Origin: Sphingomonas sp. CROZ-RG-20F-R02-07
GTDB lineage: Bacteria; Pseudomonadota; Alphaproteobacteria; Sphingomonadales; Sphingomonadaceae
Assembly (NCBI RefSeq): GCF_022662335.1
Contig: NZ_JAKNQJ010000001.1
Location: forward strand, 558,001-622,000
Direction: 5' to 3'
Length of the DNA stretch: 64,000 nucleotides
A model generated the notes under the pieces. It was given only the letters and a program-made list of their open reading frames with translations. It searched no databases and was not told the DNA's origin. Shown here piece after piece: positions 8,602 through 20,852 of the stretch. The translations under genes were made by a program, and so were the position numbers. The first letter of the stretch is position 1. Every line of letters begins with the position of its first letter.

Positions 8602-9822
8602 ATGGCGAAGATCAAGGTCAAGACACCGATCGTGGAGATCGACGGCGACGAGATGACGCGGATCATCTGGGAGTGGATCCGCGAGCGGCTCATCAAGCCC
8701 TATCTCGATATCGAGCTCGATTATTACGATCTCGGTATCGAGCATCGCGACGCCACGGACGACCAGGTGACGATCGACTCCGCCAAGGCGACGCAGAAAT
8801 ATGGCGTTGCGGTGAAGTGCGCGACGATCACGCCCGACGAGGCGCGGGTCGCCGAATTCGGCCTCAAGAAGATGTGGAAATCGCCCAACGGCACGATCCG
8901 CAACATCCTGGGTGGCACGATCTTCCGCGAGCCGATCGTCATCAAGAACGTGCCCCGCCTGATCCCCGGCTGGACTCACCCGATCGTCGTTGGCCGCCAT
9001 GCGTTCGGCGACCAGTATCGCGCGACCGACTTCCGCGTGCCGGGCCCCGGCAAGCTGCGCCTCGTCTTCGACGGCGACGACGGCCAGACGATCGACCGCG
9101 AGGTGTTCCAGTTCGAAAGCGCGGGCGTCGCGCTGGCGATGTACAATCTCGACGATTCGATCCGCGATTTCGCCCGCGCCTCGATGCATTACGGCCTCAA
9201 CCTGAAATGGCCGGTGTATCTCAGCACCAAGAACACGATCCTCAAGGCCTATGACGGCCGCTTCAAGGATCTGTTCGCCGAGGTGTTCGAGGCCGAATTC
9301 AAGGACAAGTTCCAGGCGGCCGGCATCGTCTACGAGCATCGCTTGATCGACGACATGGTCGCCAGCGCGCTGAAATGGCACGGCGAATTCGTGTGGGCCT
9401 GCAAGAATTACGACGGCGACGTGCAGTCGGATCAAGTCGCGCAAGGCTTCGGCTCGCTGGGCCTCATGACCTCGGTTCTGCTGACGCCCGACGGCAAGAC
9501 CGTCGAGGCCGAGGCCGCGCACGGCACCGTCACGCGCCACTATCGCATGCACGAGCAGGGCAAGGCGACCTCGACCAACCCGATCGCGTCGATCTTCGCC
9601 TGGACCGGCGGCCTGAAATATCGCGGCAAGTTCGACGACACGCCCGAGGTGACCAAGTTCGCCGAGACGCTGGAGCGCGTCTGCATCGAGACGGTCGAGA
9701 ACGGCCATATGACCAAGGATCTCGCGATCCTGATCGGCCCGGACCAGCCCTGGATGACGACCGAGCAGTTCTTCGAGCAGGTGCGCGCGAATCTCGAGAC
9801 GGAAATGGCCGCCTGGGCCTGA
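8602..9822 (+). CDS. icd: NADP-dependent isocitrate dehydrogenase
   Basis: TCA-cycle enzyme oxidising isocitrate to 2-oxoglutarate with NADP. It is the eukaryote-like dimeric type of about 406 residues, common in alphaproteobacteria, rather than the E. coli type: [17 protein letters not shown], the substrate loop [48 protein letters not shown] and [12 protein letters not shown]. The start MAKIKVKTP at 8602 is preferred to an ATG three codons upstream, since relatives begin with MAKIKV. A hairpin 20 bases after the stop may terminate it. Confidence 0.96.
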   Translation: MAKIKVKTPIVEIDGDEMTRIIWEWIRERLIKPYLDIELDYYDLGIEHRDATDDQVTIDSAKATQKYGVAVKCATITPDEARVAEFGLKKMWKSPNGTIRNILGGTIFREPIVIKNVPRLIPGWTHPIVVGRHAFGDQYRATDFRVPGPGKLRLVFDGDDGQTIDREVFQFESAGVALAMYNLDDSIRDFARASMHYGLNLKWPVYLSTKNTILKAYDGRFKDLFAEVFEAEFKDKFQAAGIVYEHRLIDDMVASALKWHGEFVWACKNYDGDVQSDQVAQGFGSLGLMTSVLLTPDGKTVEAEAAHGTVTRHYRMHEQGKATSTNPIASIFAWTGGLKYRGKFDDTPEVTKFAETLERVCIETVENGHMTKDLAILIGPDQPWMTTEQFFEQVRANLETEMAAWA

Positions 9823-9840
9823 TCCGGCGATGACAGGCGT

Positions 9841-9868
9841 CATGCCCGCGACTAGGATCGCGGGCATG
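9841..9868 (+). other. perfect 11-bp hairpin covering the antiporter start codon
   Basis: CATGCCCGCGA (9841-9851), loop CTAGGA, TCGCGGGCATG (9858-9868) pair perfectly over 11 bases. The right arm contains the proposed start ATG of the antiporter (9866-9868) and any ribosome site just before it. There is no following T run, so it is a poor intrinsic terminator; it could act as an RNA 3'-end for icd or as a structure limiting antiporter translation. Confidence 0.6.
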
Positions 9869-11632
9869 GCGACCGGTCTCGACAATACGGGCTTCAGCGA
9901 CGCGCTGGTCATCCTCGGCGCGGCTGGGCTCGTCATCCCCGCCTTCGCACGGTTCCGGATCAGCCCGGTCATCGGCTTCATCCTCGTCGGCGTGCTGGTC
10001 GGGCCTGCCGGACTCGGCGCGCTGACCGCGCGCGCGCCGTGGCTCTATTACGTAACGATTACCGACGCGCACGCGATCGAGCCGTTCGCGGAGTTCGGCA
10101 TCGTGCTGCTGCTGTTCTCGATCGGCCTCGAACTGTCGTTCCGGCGGTTGTGGACGATGCGGGTGCAGGTGTTCGGCATCGGCGCGGCAGAACTTGCAGG
10201 CTCCGCCTTGCTGATCGGCACCGCGCTCCACCTGCTCGGCCAGCCCTGGGCGGGCGCGCTCGGCCTCGGCTTCGCGCTCGCGCTCTCCTCCACCGCATTG
10301 GTACTGCCGCTGGTCGGCACCACGGGTGCGGTGGGGCGATCGGCGTTCGCGATGCTGCTGTTCGAGGATCTGGCGCTGGTGCCGATCATCTTCGTGCTTG
10401 GCGCGATGGCCCCCGGCACCGCGGGTGGCTGGAGCGCGATCGGCACCACGATCCTGCGCGGTGGTCTGACGGTCCTGGCGCTCTACGCCGGCGGCCGCGT
10501 CTTTCTCCCCCGTCTGTTCGCGCAGGCGGCGCGGACGAAAAGCCCCGAGCTGTTCCTCGCGGCCTCGCTGCTGGTGGTGATCGTCGCCAGTGTCGCCACC
10601 AGCGCGGCCGGCCTGTCGCCGATCGTCGGCGCGTTGCTCGCGGGCCTGCTGATCGCGGAAACCGAATATCATGGCGAGGTCGAGGTAATGACCGCGCCGT
10701 TCAAGGGGCTGGCGCTCGGCGTCTTCCTCATCACCGTCGGCATGAGCATCGACCTTCGCCTGATCCTCGCGAACGGCGCGGCGCTGGCAGCGGCCGTCAT
10801 CGGCGTGGTGGCGATAAAGGCGATCGTCACCTTCCTGTTCCTGCGCGTCGGGCAGGTCCGGCGCGGCACCGCAGCGGAAACCGGGCTGCTGATGGGCAGC
10901 CCGTCCGAGACGACGCTGATCGTGCTGGCGACCGCCACCCAGGCGCAACTGATCCTCCCTTCCACCGCCACCTTCTGGCAGACCGCGACGGCGATCGGCC
11001 TGACGATCACCCCGCTGCTCGCGACCATCGGGCGCCGTCTCTCGCGGCAGATCGAGCAGCGTCCGGACGACGAGGCCGCCCCCGCGGCGGAAGCGGGAAC
11101 GGTAGTGATCGGCCTGGGGCGCGTCGGGCGCATGGTGTCCGACATGCTGGCGGCGCACGGCCAGCGCCACCTCGCGGTGGAGGCGGATATCGACGCCGTC
11201 CACGCCGCGCGCGAGGCGGGCTATCCGGTGCTTTTCGGCGATGTCGCGCGTGGCGAGATGCTCGACCGGCTCGACCTGCCGGCCCGGCGCGCGCTGATCC
11301 TGACGATGGACGATCCGGTGCTCTGCATCCGGCTGGTGCGGCAGGTGCGCGCGCTGGCGCCCGAGCTGACGATCGTGGCACGCGCGCGAGATGCCGTCCA
11401 CGCGACGGCGCTCTACCGCGCGGGCGCGACCGATGCGGTGCCCGAGACGCTGGAGAGTTCGCTGCAATTGTCGGAAGCGGTGCTGGTGGATCTGGGTGTC
11501 GCGATGGGGCCGGTGATCGCCTCGATCCACGAAAAACGCGACGAGCTGCGCCAGAGGATCCGTCGCGACGCGGAGCTGGAACGCGATCCGCGCATCCGCC
11601 GGGTGCGTGGCCGGGGGGAAGTGAGCGTTTGA
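9866..11632 (+). CDS. KefB/CPA2-type monovalent cation:proton antiporter
   Basis: Inner-membrane antiporter of the CPA2 family, which exchanges K+ or Na+ for protons. About 588 residues: 12 or so hydrophobic helices with family motifs (ISPVIGFILVGVLVGPAGLG, LLLFSIGLELSF, ALSSTALVLPLV, SPIVGALLAGLLIAET), then a cytoplasmic RCK/TrkA-N domain from about residue 410 with a Rossmann motif GTVVIGLGRVGRMVSDML and an acidic end of beta-2 (VEAD), suggesting NAD(H) binding. The start at 9866 (MATGLDNTG) lies within a hairpin; an in-frame ATG at 9830 is the alternative. Substrate ion cannot be told. Confidence 0.9.
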   Translation: MATGLDNTGFSDALVILGAAGLVIPAFARFRISPVIGFILVGVLVGPAGLGALTARAPWLYYVTITDAHAIEPFAEFGIVLLLFSIGLELSFRRLWTMRVQVFGIGAAELAGSALLIGTALHLLGQPWAGALGLGFALALSSTALVLPLVGTTGAVGRSAFAMLLFEDLALVPIIFVLGAMAPGTAGGWSAIGTTILRGGLTVLALYAGGRVFLPRLFAQAARTKSPELFLAASLLVVIVASVATSAAGLSPIVGALLAGLLIAETEYHGEVEVMTAPFKGLALGVFLITVGMSIDLRLILANGAALAAAVIGVVAIKAIVTFLFLRVGQVRRGTAAETGLLMGSPSETTLIVLATATQAQLILPSTATFWQTATAIGLTITPLLATIGRRLSRQIEQRPDDEAAPAAEAGTVVIGLGRVGRMVSDMLAAHGQRHLAVEADIDAVHAAREAGYPVLFGDVARGEMLDRLDLPARRALILTMDDPVLCIRLVRQVRALAPELTIVARARDAVHATALYRAGATDAVPETLESSLQLSEAVLVDLGVAMGPVIASIHEKRDELRQRIRRDAELERDPRIRRVRGRGEVSV

Positions 11633-11895
11633 CGGGGTGGCGCAATGTGATCGGCTTCAGGCGACTGACTCCGGGATCCTAGACCGGGGTTGTTCACGCG
11701 GAGCCGCGGAGAAGTCTTGGGTGCGGCAGCGATCATGGCATATTGGATGATGAACGCGCTCAAGGCGGCCGGATTGTTCTGAGCGCCTCAGCGCTTCAAC
11801 GCGGACCATTAATTGCGGCGGAGCATGAAAGAAAAGGGAAACGACGCGATGGCTCCTGTGCAGGTGGAGTGCACTCCGAACGACCGGTCTTGGTG
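11633..11895. other. intergenic stretch before the IS1182 element; possible interrupted short ORF
   Basis: No confident gene. A short frame starts with ATG at 11825, is open to the IS junction, and continues in frame beyond the element at 13450-13474 if the IS and one copy of the 4-bp duplication are removed, giving a 31-codon ORF ending ...RSWWKADVPLR. Whether it was ever translated cannot be told; short frames of this length arise by chance. Confidence 0.2.
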
Positions 11896-13445
11896 GAGGC
11901 TGTGTGAGAACAGCCTTTAGCGCTGGGGGCAGTCACGCGCAGCGCGTTGGATGTTACGCCTGCATCGCGGCGATCAGTCCCGGCACCCCGACAAGGGCGA
12001 TGGCGCGTTTGATGTTGTACGCCAGGATGTGGAGGCCGATCTCGGTTCCTACGTTTTTCAGCCTTCGCGTTTTGAAGTGGCTTCGTCCCATCCAGTCTTT
12101 GAGCGTACCAAAGACGTGTTCGACCGTTCGTCTTCGTATGCGCATGGCGTTCGGCATGCGGTCTAGACGAGCCTGCATCGCGTCGATGACCTCTTCATGC
12201 TCCCACCGCTTGATGCGGCGTTCGATGCTCGCAGTGCAGCTTGCCTTGACGGTACATCGGGACCGGCACGCGGGCGTGGCATAGCCGTGGAGCGTCATGC
12301 CGTGTTCCAAGCTGGCAAAGCGTTTCGTCATCGTTTCGCCAGCCGGGCAGCGGTAGGTGTCACTGCCGGCTTGATAGACGAAGTCCTGCTTGCCGAAGCG
12401 ACCATCGGCCTTGGCACCCGACGTCAGCGGTTTGGGCAGGATCGGCACGATACCGGCCGCTTCGCACGCCAGCACTTCGGGACCCGAGAAGTAGCCGCGA
12501 TCCGCAAGCACGGTGAGCGTGCCGCTGCCCGTCGCTTCACGCGCCTGGCGGCCCATGCTCGCCAGCGATGTCCGGTCGTGGCTCAGGTTGATGATCTCAT
12601 GCGCGACGGTGATGTGGCTGCCGGTATCGACCGCCGCCTGAAGGTTGTAGCCGACCTGCCCGGTGCCCGTGCCTGCCGACGCCATCGCGCGGGCATCCGG
12701 GTCGGTCAGCGAGATCTGCCGATCAGGCGATGCCGCTACTGCCTGTTCCATCGTTTCCAGTTCACGCATCTGGCGTCGAAGCTCGTCCAGGCGTGTGGTC
12801 AGCCGCGCCGTGCGCAGGTCAGCCGCTTCGCCTTCCTGCCGGTCGGCGGTGTCGAGCATGCCGAGATAGCGCTCGATGCTGGCATCGACCTGTTCCATCC
12901 GGCGTCGGATGGTCACAGGCGTGAAGTTGCGATCGCGTGCGTTCACCGCCCGCATGCGGCTACCATCCACCGCCACAGTCCCACCGGCGATCAGGCCCAG
13001 GTTGCGGCACACCATGACGAACCGCCGACACGCAGCCTGGATCGCAGCGCCGTGCTCGCGGCGGAAGTCGGCGACCGTCTTGAAGTCGGGCGCGAGCTTG
13101 CCCGTCAGCCACATCACCTCGACGTTGCGGCCCGCTTCGCGTTCCAGCCTGCGGCTCGACTGCACCTGGTTCAGATAGCCGTAGATGTAGAGCTTCAGCA
13201 GCGTCGCCGGATGATAGCCCGGACGCCCGGTCGCCGCCGCGTCGGCAAATCCCAACGCTGCCATGTTCAGCTCGTCCACGAACACATCGACGACGCGAAC
13301 AGGACTGTCCTGAGCGACGTAATCGTCAACACAATCAGGCAAGAAACGCTGCTGCCGGCGGTCGCAACCCTCGATGAAACGACCCATCCGACGCCTCCCG
13401 CTAACACCTCACGGCATAGCATATATGTCGTTTTCGCACAGCCTC
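11896..13445 (-). mobile_element. complete IS1182-family insertion sequence
   Basis: About 1550 bp. The left end reads GAGGCTGTGTGAGAAC and the reverse complement of the right end (13427-13445) reads GAGGCTGTGCGAAAAC, giving terminal inverted repeats with two mismatches in 16. GGTG flanks both sides (11892-11895 and 13446-13449), a 4-bp target duplication in keeping with IS1182 elements. One intact transposase fills the element. Intact ends and an open transposase suggest recent insertion. Confidence 0.85.
11954..13387 (-). CDS. IS1182-family DDE transposase
   Basis: 477 residues, full length for the family. N-terminal DUF772-type domain (RPGYHPATLLKLYIYGYLNQ and SSRRLEREAGRNVEVMWL), then the catalytic core: first Asp in GTVAVDGSRMRAVNA, second Asp in LTVLADRGYFSG, and Glu in VEHVFGTLKDWMG. 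A Cys-rich insertion (CPAGETM, CRSRCTVKASC) typical of the family lies before the Glu. The long coding frame on the opposite strand is a shadow. No frameshift or stop, so it may be active. Confidence 0.93.
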   Translation of the reverse strand: MGRFIEGCDRRQQRFLPDCVDDYVAQDSPVRVVDVFVDELNMAALGFADAAATGRPGYHPATLLKLYIYGYLNQVQSSRRLEREAGRNVEVMWLTGKLAPDFKTVADFRREHGAAIQAACRRFVMVCRNLGLIAGGTVAVDGSRMRAVNARDRNFTPVTIRRRMEQVDASIERYLGMLDTADRQEGEAADLRTARLTTRLDELRRQMRELETMEQAVAASPDRQISLTDPDARAMASAGTGTGQVGYNLQAAVDTGSHITVAHEIINLSHDRTSLASMGRQAREATGSGTLTVLADRGYFSGPEVLACEAAGIVPILPKPLTSGAKADGRFGKQDFVYQAGSDTYRCPAGETMTKRFASLEHGMTLHGYATPACRSRCTVKASCTASIERRIKRWEHEEVIDAMQARLDRMPNAMRIRRRTVEHVFGTLKDWMGRSHFKTRRLKNVGTEIGLHILAYNIKRAIALVGVPGLIAAMQA

Positions 13446-13483
13446 GGTGGAAAGCGGACGTTCCGCTTAGGTGAAAATGACGG

Positions 13484-13837
13484 CTAGCGACCGCTTGGAC
13501 CGACGATCACGACAACGGCGTCTTGAATGGGTGGTCGGCGCAGGCTGCGGCCGCATCGCCTCCCAGCACGGATGATCGCGTTTGGTATGCCGTTCGCTAT
13601 GAGTTCAGCGCGCAAAACGCCCTGTCGTTTTCTGCTGGCTGATAGGGAAGCTGATGTCGAGCACAGGTATACCGTGCACTTGGTGAGCTTCTGAGCATCG
13701 GCGACAACCGATACGACATCTTCTCTTTCGACTGCCGTAGCATCGTGCCGCAGGTAGAATGGACCGGTCGCAATCGGATCAGCATGCGCCAGCGTCGGGG
13801 CCGTAGAGAGGAACGCGAGGGGGATCAGAGCCTTCAT
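13484..13837 (-). CDS. small secreted protein with weak OmpA-like C-terminal pattern
   Basis: 117 residues from ATG at 13837 (MKALIPLAFLS), with a signal peptide ending about ALAHADP. The second half contains SASRKRQGVLRAELIANGI and PNAIIRAGRRCG, which follows the order of residues seen in OmpA C-terminal domains (S/E-RA-..-V-..-L-..-GI-..-I), but the peptidoglycan-binding Asp and Arg positions are not clear, and the protein is shorter than the domain. An in-frame start at 14002 would add 55 residues without a signal and is less likely. Base composition is less GC-rich than the flanks. Assignment to OmpA-like is tentative. Confidence 0.5.
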   Translation of the reverse strand: MKALIPLAFLSTAPTLAHADPIATGPFYLRHDATAVEREDVVSVVADAQKLTKCTVYLCSTSASLSASRKRQGVLRAELIANGIPNAIIRAGRRCGRSLRRPPIQDAVVVIVGPSGR

Positions 13838-14009
13838 CAGCCTGTCATCCACGATGATCCGAACGTCCGCAATCACGATGGGGCTTACATGCCGCGAACA
13901 TCCGCAACTGGGCGCTTGCCGCCCGGCGGCTTCTGGGGTCCGTTTTGCCGATCGCGGATGGCGTAAGGTGGTGGGTTGCGGCCTGGCAGCTTTCGAGCAC
14001 ATAAATCGA

Positions 14010-14381
14010 TTAGTCGCCGCCAGAAAATCCGCAGTGCCGCCGTAGTCTGCTCCAAAACGCAGCTGCCTTGCGACGATTGCTTGCGTCTATAGATACCGAG
14101 CTAAACCCTCCGTCTCCGTCGAAATAGGCCGTAAGGATTGGCGGTGACCGTTCCGGTGCGGTGGAATTGTACAGCTTCTGGCGGATCAATCCAGCTTCTG
14201 GTTTTCGCCCTACTTCGCGCGCGACACGACCAAAATGACCAAGCACGCCCGCAGCACATTTGGATGTGACCACAACAGGACGCCGTGACCAACCTTGCCA
14301 TTCAGGGACAGCTCGATTGGCGCTGAGAATGCCAGCGCTCAACAACGCCAAGACTGAAAGTCTAAAGAAGCGACCCTGCAT
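14010..14381 (-). CDS. hypothetical secreted protein
   Basis: A 123-residue frame starting MQGRFFRLSVLALLSAGILS, which looks like a signal peptide or N-terminal anchor followed by a mixed soluble part with the phrases VVTSKCAAGVLGHFGRVA, LTAYFDGDGGFSSVSID and KAAAFWSRLRRHC. No family recognised. Codon use is less GC-biased than the core genes and the gene sits between the IS1182 element and the alaS region, so acquired DNA is plausible. A longer frame opens at 14510 but lacks a signal at its start. Confidence 0.45.
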   Translation of the reverse strand: MQGRFFRLSVLALLSAGILSANRAVPEWQGWSRRPVVVTSKCAAGVLGHFGRVAREVGRKPEAGLIRQKLYNSTAPERSPPILTAYFDGDGGFSSVSIDASNRRKAAAFWSRLRRHCGFSGGD

Positions 14382-14649
14382 CTCGCTATTGTCACTCGGA
14401 ACACGCTGCCGCGCAATGTCAGGTTTCGGGAGTGCCTCGGGTCCGTCTGAATGGCGAACTTTGGGCGTTTGCGGACACCGTCCGCCAAATGCTAGTCCGG
14501 CCGCCAGCATCGGCCCCTCGCTAAGCCGCCATTCCCCGACTGCCAGACAAGCCCTGCGTGTTGCCAGATCCTACAAAGGTCGTTCCGTTAGTGCGCGTCG
14601 CACTCATGGCGGCGACGTACCGCCGTCACATCGAACGTCTCGCCCCGGC

Positions 14650-15333
14650 CTACGACACCTGCCCCAACGGCAGCAGCCGGTCGGCCAGACGCTGCGCCGC
14701 CGTCCGGTCGCCCGCCCGCAGCGGCACCAGCACCGCGACTGCCGCGCGCTGCATATAGCGGTCGATCTGGGTGGGCGTGGTGCCGTGCGTGGCGGCTTCG
14801 GTGAGACGCACGCCTTCGGCATCGTCGGGATCGAGTTCGATCCGGAGCAGCCCGGCCAGCCCCAGGAACATCGCGCGATCGCCGCCGAGCGCGGCCGCGC
14901 GCGTCAACGCCGCCAGCCCCACGCTCTTTTGCGCGCCCGCGGCCATTCGTCCGGCGATCCGGCCATAGGTGTTGATGACCCCGAAATGCCAGGCGCCGAG
15001 CCCGATCCAGGCCTCCGGATTGCGCGGATAGCGCTGCGTCAGCCCTTCGAACAGCTTGCGCGAGGCGATCGCGCCGGATCGGTCGCCGGTCAGCTTCGCG
15101 CGATAGCCGGTCGCGGTCGCTTGGACGATGGCAGCGTCCTGATCGTCGGGTTTCTGCGCGAGGATCGCCCGCGCGCCCGCGCCGGCGCGGTCGATCCGGG
15201 CCAGCGCCACCGCCTTGTCGCGGTCGTTGAAGGCCGCCTCCACGAGCAGGTCGCGCGGGGTCTGCACGGCGGCAGCGATCGCAGGCGACGCCACCGCCAT
15301 CGCCACCATCGTCCAGCCGATCCGCTTCATCAT
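14650..15333 (-). CDS. secreted tetratricopeptide-like protein of unknown function
   Basis: 227 residues. Signal peptide MMKRIGWTMVAMAVASPAIA, then helical repeats of TPR type: one around LFEGLTQRYPRNPEAWIGLG, a second around AALTRAAALGGDRAMFLGLA. It also has a loop KSVGLAALTRA and an ending RLADRLLPLGQ. Such proteins usually act as periplasmic scaffolds; no partner can be named. Starts with two Met codons at 15333. Lies between orphan genes and alaS, about 100 bases from the alaS stop, same strand. Confidence 0.72.
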   Translation of the reverse strand: MMKRIGWTMVAMAVASPAIAAAVQTPRDLLVEAAFNDRDKAVALARIDRAGAGARAILAQKPDDQDAAIVQATATGYRAKLTGDRSGAIASRKLFEGLTQRYPRNPEAWIGLGAWHFGVINTYGRIAGRMAAGAQKSVGLAALTRAAALGGDRAMFLGLAGLLRIELDPDDAEGVRLTEAATHGTTPTQIDRYMQRAAVAVLVPLRAGDRTAAQRLADRLLPLGQVS

Positions 15334-15436
15334 GACGCTACGCCCTCGATCGCGGCCGACGCGGCACGCCCGGCATCAGCGTAGCGAAGCGTTCGGATAT
15401 TCGCCAGATCCTTCACGATATCCGTGACTTACGAGT

Positions 15437-18103
<2,667 letters not shown>

Positions 18104-18144
18104 GCCACCCGGCTTAGGCGAGGAGACGGGCGCGCTCAAGCGGG

Positions 18145-19407
18145 TCAGACCGGTGCATCGATCGACCGGGGCGGCTCGCTGAACCATACCGGGCCCGCAT
18201 CGGTCATGTGGAAGCAATCCTCCAGCCGCACGCCGAACCGGCCGGGCAGATAGAGGCCGGGTTCGTTCGAAAAGCACATGCCGGCCGCGAGCGGCGTCGT
18301 CTCGCCGTGAACGAGGTTCACCGGTTCATGCCCGTCAAGGCCGATGCCGTGCCCCGTGCGGTGCGACAGGCCGGGCAGCGCATAGCCCGGGCCATAGCCA
18401 TAGCCCGCATATAACCGCCGCACCGCATCGTCGATGCTGCCGGCCGGCGCACCGATCCGCGCCGCGGCGAACGCCACCTGCTGACCGCGCGCGACCTGAT
18501 TCCACACGCTACGCTGCGCGCGCGTGGCCGCGCCGAAGACGAAGGTGCGCGACACGTCGGATTGATAGCCCTGCACCGTGCAGCCGCAATCCATCAGCAC
18601 CACCTGGCCATCGCCGACGATTTGTGGCGCGCGGCTGCCATGCGGATAGGCGGCGGCCTCGCCGATCAGCACGAGACTGAACTCGGGCTCCCCGCCCAGC
18701 GCGCGCGTCGCCGCATCCATCAGCGCGGCCACGTCATGGTTGGTCATGCCGCGCTCCACGCGCGGATGGACGAAGCGATAGGCCGCGATCGTCACGTCGG
18801 TCGCCTTGCGCATCAGCGCGATCTCGGCCGCCGATTTCACCATCCGGCAGCCGCGGATCACGGGGGCGGCGGGCACGATCTGCGCCGAGGGCAGCGCGCG
18901 GGCAATGCCGTCGGCGGCGAAGAAGCGCACCGTCTCCTCGATGCCTACCGGACGGCGATCGAGCTTGCGGTCGCGCAGGAACCCGGCGACGAGTGCAAGC
19001 GGGCTCTCATCCTCCTGCCACACGCGCACTTCGGCGGGGATGTCGAGCGTCTGGCGCACCGAGGGCTCCTCGAAGAACGGGGTGACGATGCACGGCGTGC
19101 CTTCGGCCGGCAGGATCGCGGCGGTGAGCCGCTCGCTGCGATGCCACGCGACGCCGGTGAAATAGACCATCGATGCGCCCGGCTCGATCACCACCGCGCC
19201 GATCCCGTTCACGCGCATCAGCGCCTGTGCGCGGGCCAGCCGCGCCGCGCGCTCGCCGGGCGCGATCGACACCACATCGGCGGTGACAGGACGCAGGCCG
19301 GTCAGGTCGGGCAAAGCCGCGCGCAACACGCCGGATCGCGCCAAAAGCGGCAGCGCGGCGGCGCCCAGAAGGACGGCGCGGCGATCGATCGTGGCGGTCT
19401 TCGTCAT
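18145..19407 (-). CDS. M24-family Xaa-Pro aminopeptidase-like protein, exported
   Basis: 420-residue pita-bread metallopeptidase with a creatinase-type N-terminal domain (residues ~60-190) and a C-terminal catalytic domain. The five metal ligands are visible: the two Asp in [17 protein letters not shown], His in [12 protein letters not shown], Glu in [10 protein letters not shown], and Glu in VRLEDCF. The N terminus [18 protein letters not shown] has twin arginines ahead of a hydrophobic run, a Tat-type signal, so it is likely periplasmic. Start ATG at 19407. Divergent from the symporter at 19482; peptide scavenging is a reasonable inference. Confidence 0.88.
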   Translation of the reverse strand: MTKTATIDRRAVLLGAAALPLLARSGVLRAALPDLTGLRPVTADVVSIAPGERAARLARAQALMRVNGIGAVVIEPGASMVYFTGVAWHRSERLTAAILPAEGTPCIVTPFFEEPSVRQTLDIPAEVRVWQEDESPLALVAGFLRDRKLDRRPVGIEETVRFFAADGIARALPSAQIVPAAPVIRGCRMVKSAAEIALMRKATDVTIAAYRFVHPRVERGMTNHDVAALMDAATRALGGEPEFSLVLIGEAAAYPHGSRAPQIVGDGQVVLMDCGCTVQGYQSDVSRTFVFGAATRAQRSVWNQVARGQQVAFAAARIGAPAGSIDDAVRRLYAGYGYGPGYALPGLSHRTGHGIGLDGHEPVNLVHGETTPLAAGMCFSNEPGLYLPGRFGVRLEDCFHMTDAGPVWFSEPPRSIDAPV

Positions 19408-19481
19408 AGTCACGGACGATAGGGTTCTTGACCCCGCGCCCGCAATCCCCTTCGCTCGGGCGCGCATCAAGGGAGCATCGG

Positions 19482-20777
19482 ATGGCCAAGCGCCTCACCT
19501 ATTGGATCATGGCGGCGTTGGTCGCGGGACTGCTGGTCGGCTGGGCGCTGCATGTCGCGATTGACGACGGCACGCCCGCCGCGGCCGATCGGCTGGGCGA
19601 GATCGCCGGCTATCTCTCGATCGCCACCACCGTGTTCCTGCGGCTCATCAAGATGATCATCGCGCCGCTCGTCTTCTCGACGCTGGTCGTCGGCATTGCG
19701 CATATGGGCGACACGGGTGCGCTGGGCCGGGTGGGGCTGCGCAGCCTCGCCTGGTTCGTCGCGGCGAGCCTGTTGTCGCTTACGCTCGGCCTGATCCTCG
19801 TGAACCTGCTCCAACCGGGTGTCGGGCTTCATCTGCCTGTGCCGCCCGTCAGCGCGGCGAGCGGCGTGGTGAAGACGGCGTTCAACCTCAAGGACTTCGT
19901 CTCGCATATCGTGCCCGCCTCGATGATTCAGGCGATGGCGGAGAACGAGATCCTCCAGATCGTGGTCTTCTCGGTGTTCGTCGGCGTGGCGATCACCGCG
20001 GTCGGCGACGTCGCCGCGCCGCTGGTGCGCGCGATCGAGGCGCTCGTCGCGGTGATGCTGCAGATCACCGGCTATGTGATGCGGTTCGCGCCGGTCGCGG
20101 TGTTCGCGGCGGTCGCCGCGACGCTGGCCGAGCGGGGGCCCGGCGTGCTCGGCGATCTCGCCTGGTTCATGGGCAGCTTCTATCTCGGCATGCTGATCCT
20201 CTGGGGGCTGCTGATCGCGATCGCCTTCGTCATCATCGGGCCGCGCACCCGGCTGCTGGTGCGCTACATCCGCGATCCGCTGATCCTCGCCTTTACCACC
20301 GCCTCGTCCGAGGCGGCCTATCCGCGCACGCTGGAGGCGCTGGAGCGGTTCGGTGTGCCCAACCGGATCGCGAGCTTCGTGCTGCCGCTCGGCTATTCGT
20401 TCAATCTGGATGGATCGATGCTCTACATGACGTTCGCCTCGCTGTTCATCGCGCAGGCATACGGCATCCATCTGAGCCTGGCCGAACAGATCACGATGCT
20501 GCTGGTGCTGATGGTCACGTCCAAGGGGATCGCCGGCGTGCCGCGCGCATCGCTGGTGGTGATCGCGGCGACACTGTCGATGTTCCACATTCCCGAGGCG
20601 GGGCTGCTGCTGATCTTGGCGGTCGATCACTTCCTCGACATGGGCCGTTCCGCCACCAACGTGATCGGCAACGCGGTGGCGGCGAGCGTGATCGCCAAAT
20701 GGGAGGGCGGCTTCGCGCCGCCGGGACCCGTCGATCCCGCGCTGCCACCGGCACCGACGCACGGGGTGCTCCACTAG
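19482..20777 (+). CDS. dicarboxylate/amino acid:cation symporter (DAACS)
   Basis: 431-residue Na+/H+-coupled secondary transporter of the glutamate/C4-dicarboxylate family (GltP/DctA fold). Visible motifs: IFLRLIKMIIAPLVFSTL-like segment (FLRLIKMIIAPLVFSTLVVG), the serine-rich re-entrant loop FTTASSEAAYPRTLEAL, the NMDG-like substrate/ion motif SFNLDGSMLYMTFASLFIAQ, and VTSKGIAGVPRASLVV. Start MAKRLTYW at 19482. Substrate, aspartate/glutamate or C4-dicarboxylate, cannot be told. Shares an intergenic region of 74 bases with the divergent M24 peptidase, which would fit peptide use. Confidence 0.92.
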   Translation: MAKRLTYWIMAALVAGLLVGWALHVAIDDGTPAAADRLGEIAGYLSIATTVFLRLIKMIIAPLVFSTLVVGIAHMGDTGALGRVGLRSLAWFVAASLLSLTLGLILVNLLQPGVGLHLPVPPVSAASGVVKTAFNLKDFVSHIVPASMIQAMAENEILQIVVFSVFVGVAITAVGDVAAPLVRAIEALVAVMLQITGYVMRFAPVAVFAAVAATLAERGPGVLGDLAWFMGSFYLGMLILWGLLIAIAFVIIGPRTRLLVRYIRDPLILAFTTASSEAAYPRTLEALERFGVPNRIASFVLPLGYSFNLDGSMLYMTFASLFIAQAYGIHLSLAEQITMLLVLMVTSKGIAGVPRASLVVIAATLSMFHIPEAGLLLILAVDHFLDMGRSATNVIGNAVAASVIAKWEGGFAPPGPVDPALPPAPTHGVLH

Positions 20778-20852
20778 CGCCCGAAATGGTGGCATTTCCG
20801 TTTGCAGGCCGACCTTTGCCGATCGATACCGGTTGTCGACAAGGGGGGCACC

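Noticed and set aside
9830..9865. Upstream start for the antiporter (ATG 9830)
   Set aside because: It would add 12 residues without family resemblance; kept only as an alternative because the preferred ATG is inside a hairpin.
12197..13474. Long plus-strand frame across the IS1182 element
   Set aside because: Shadow of the transposase, which has all catalytic residues on the minus strand.
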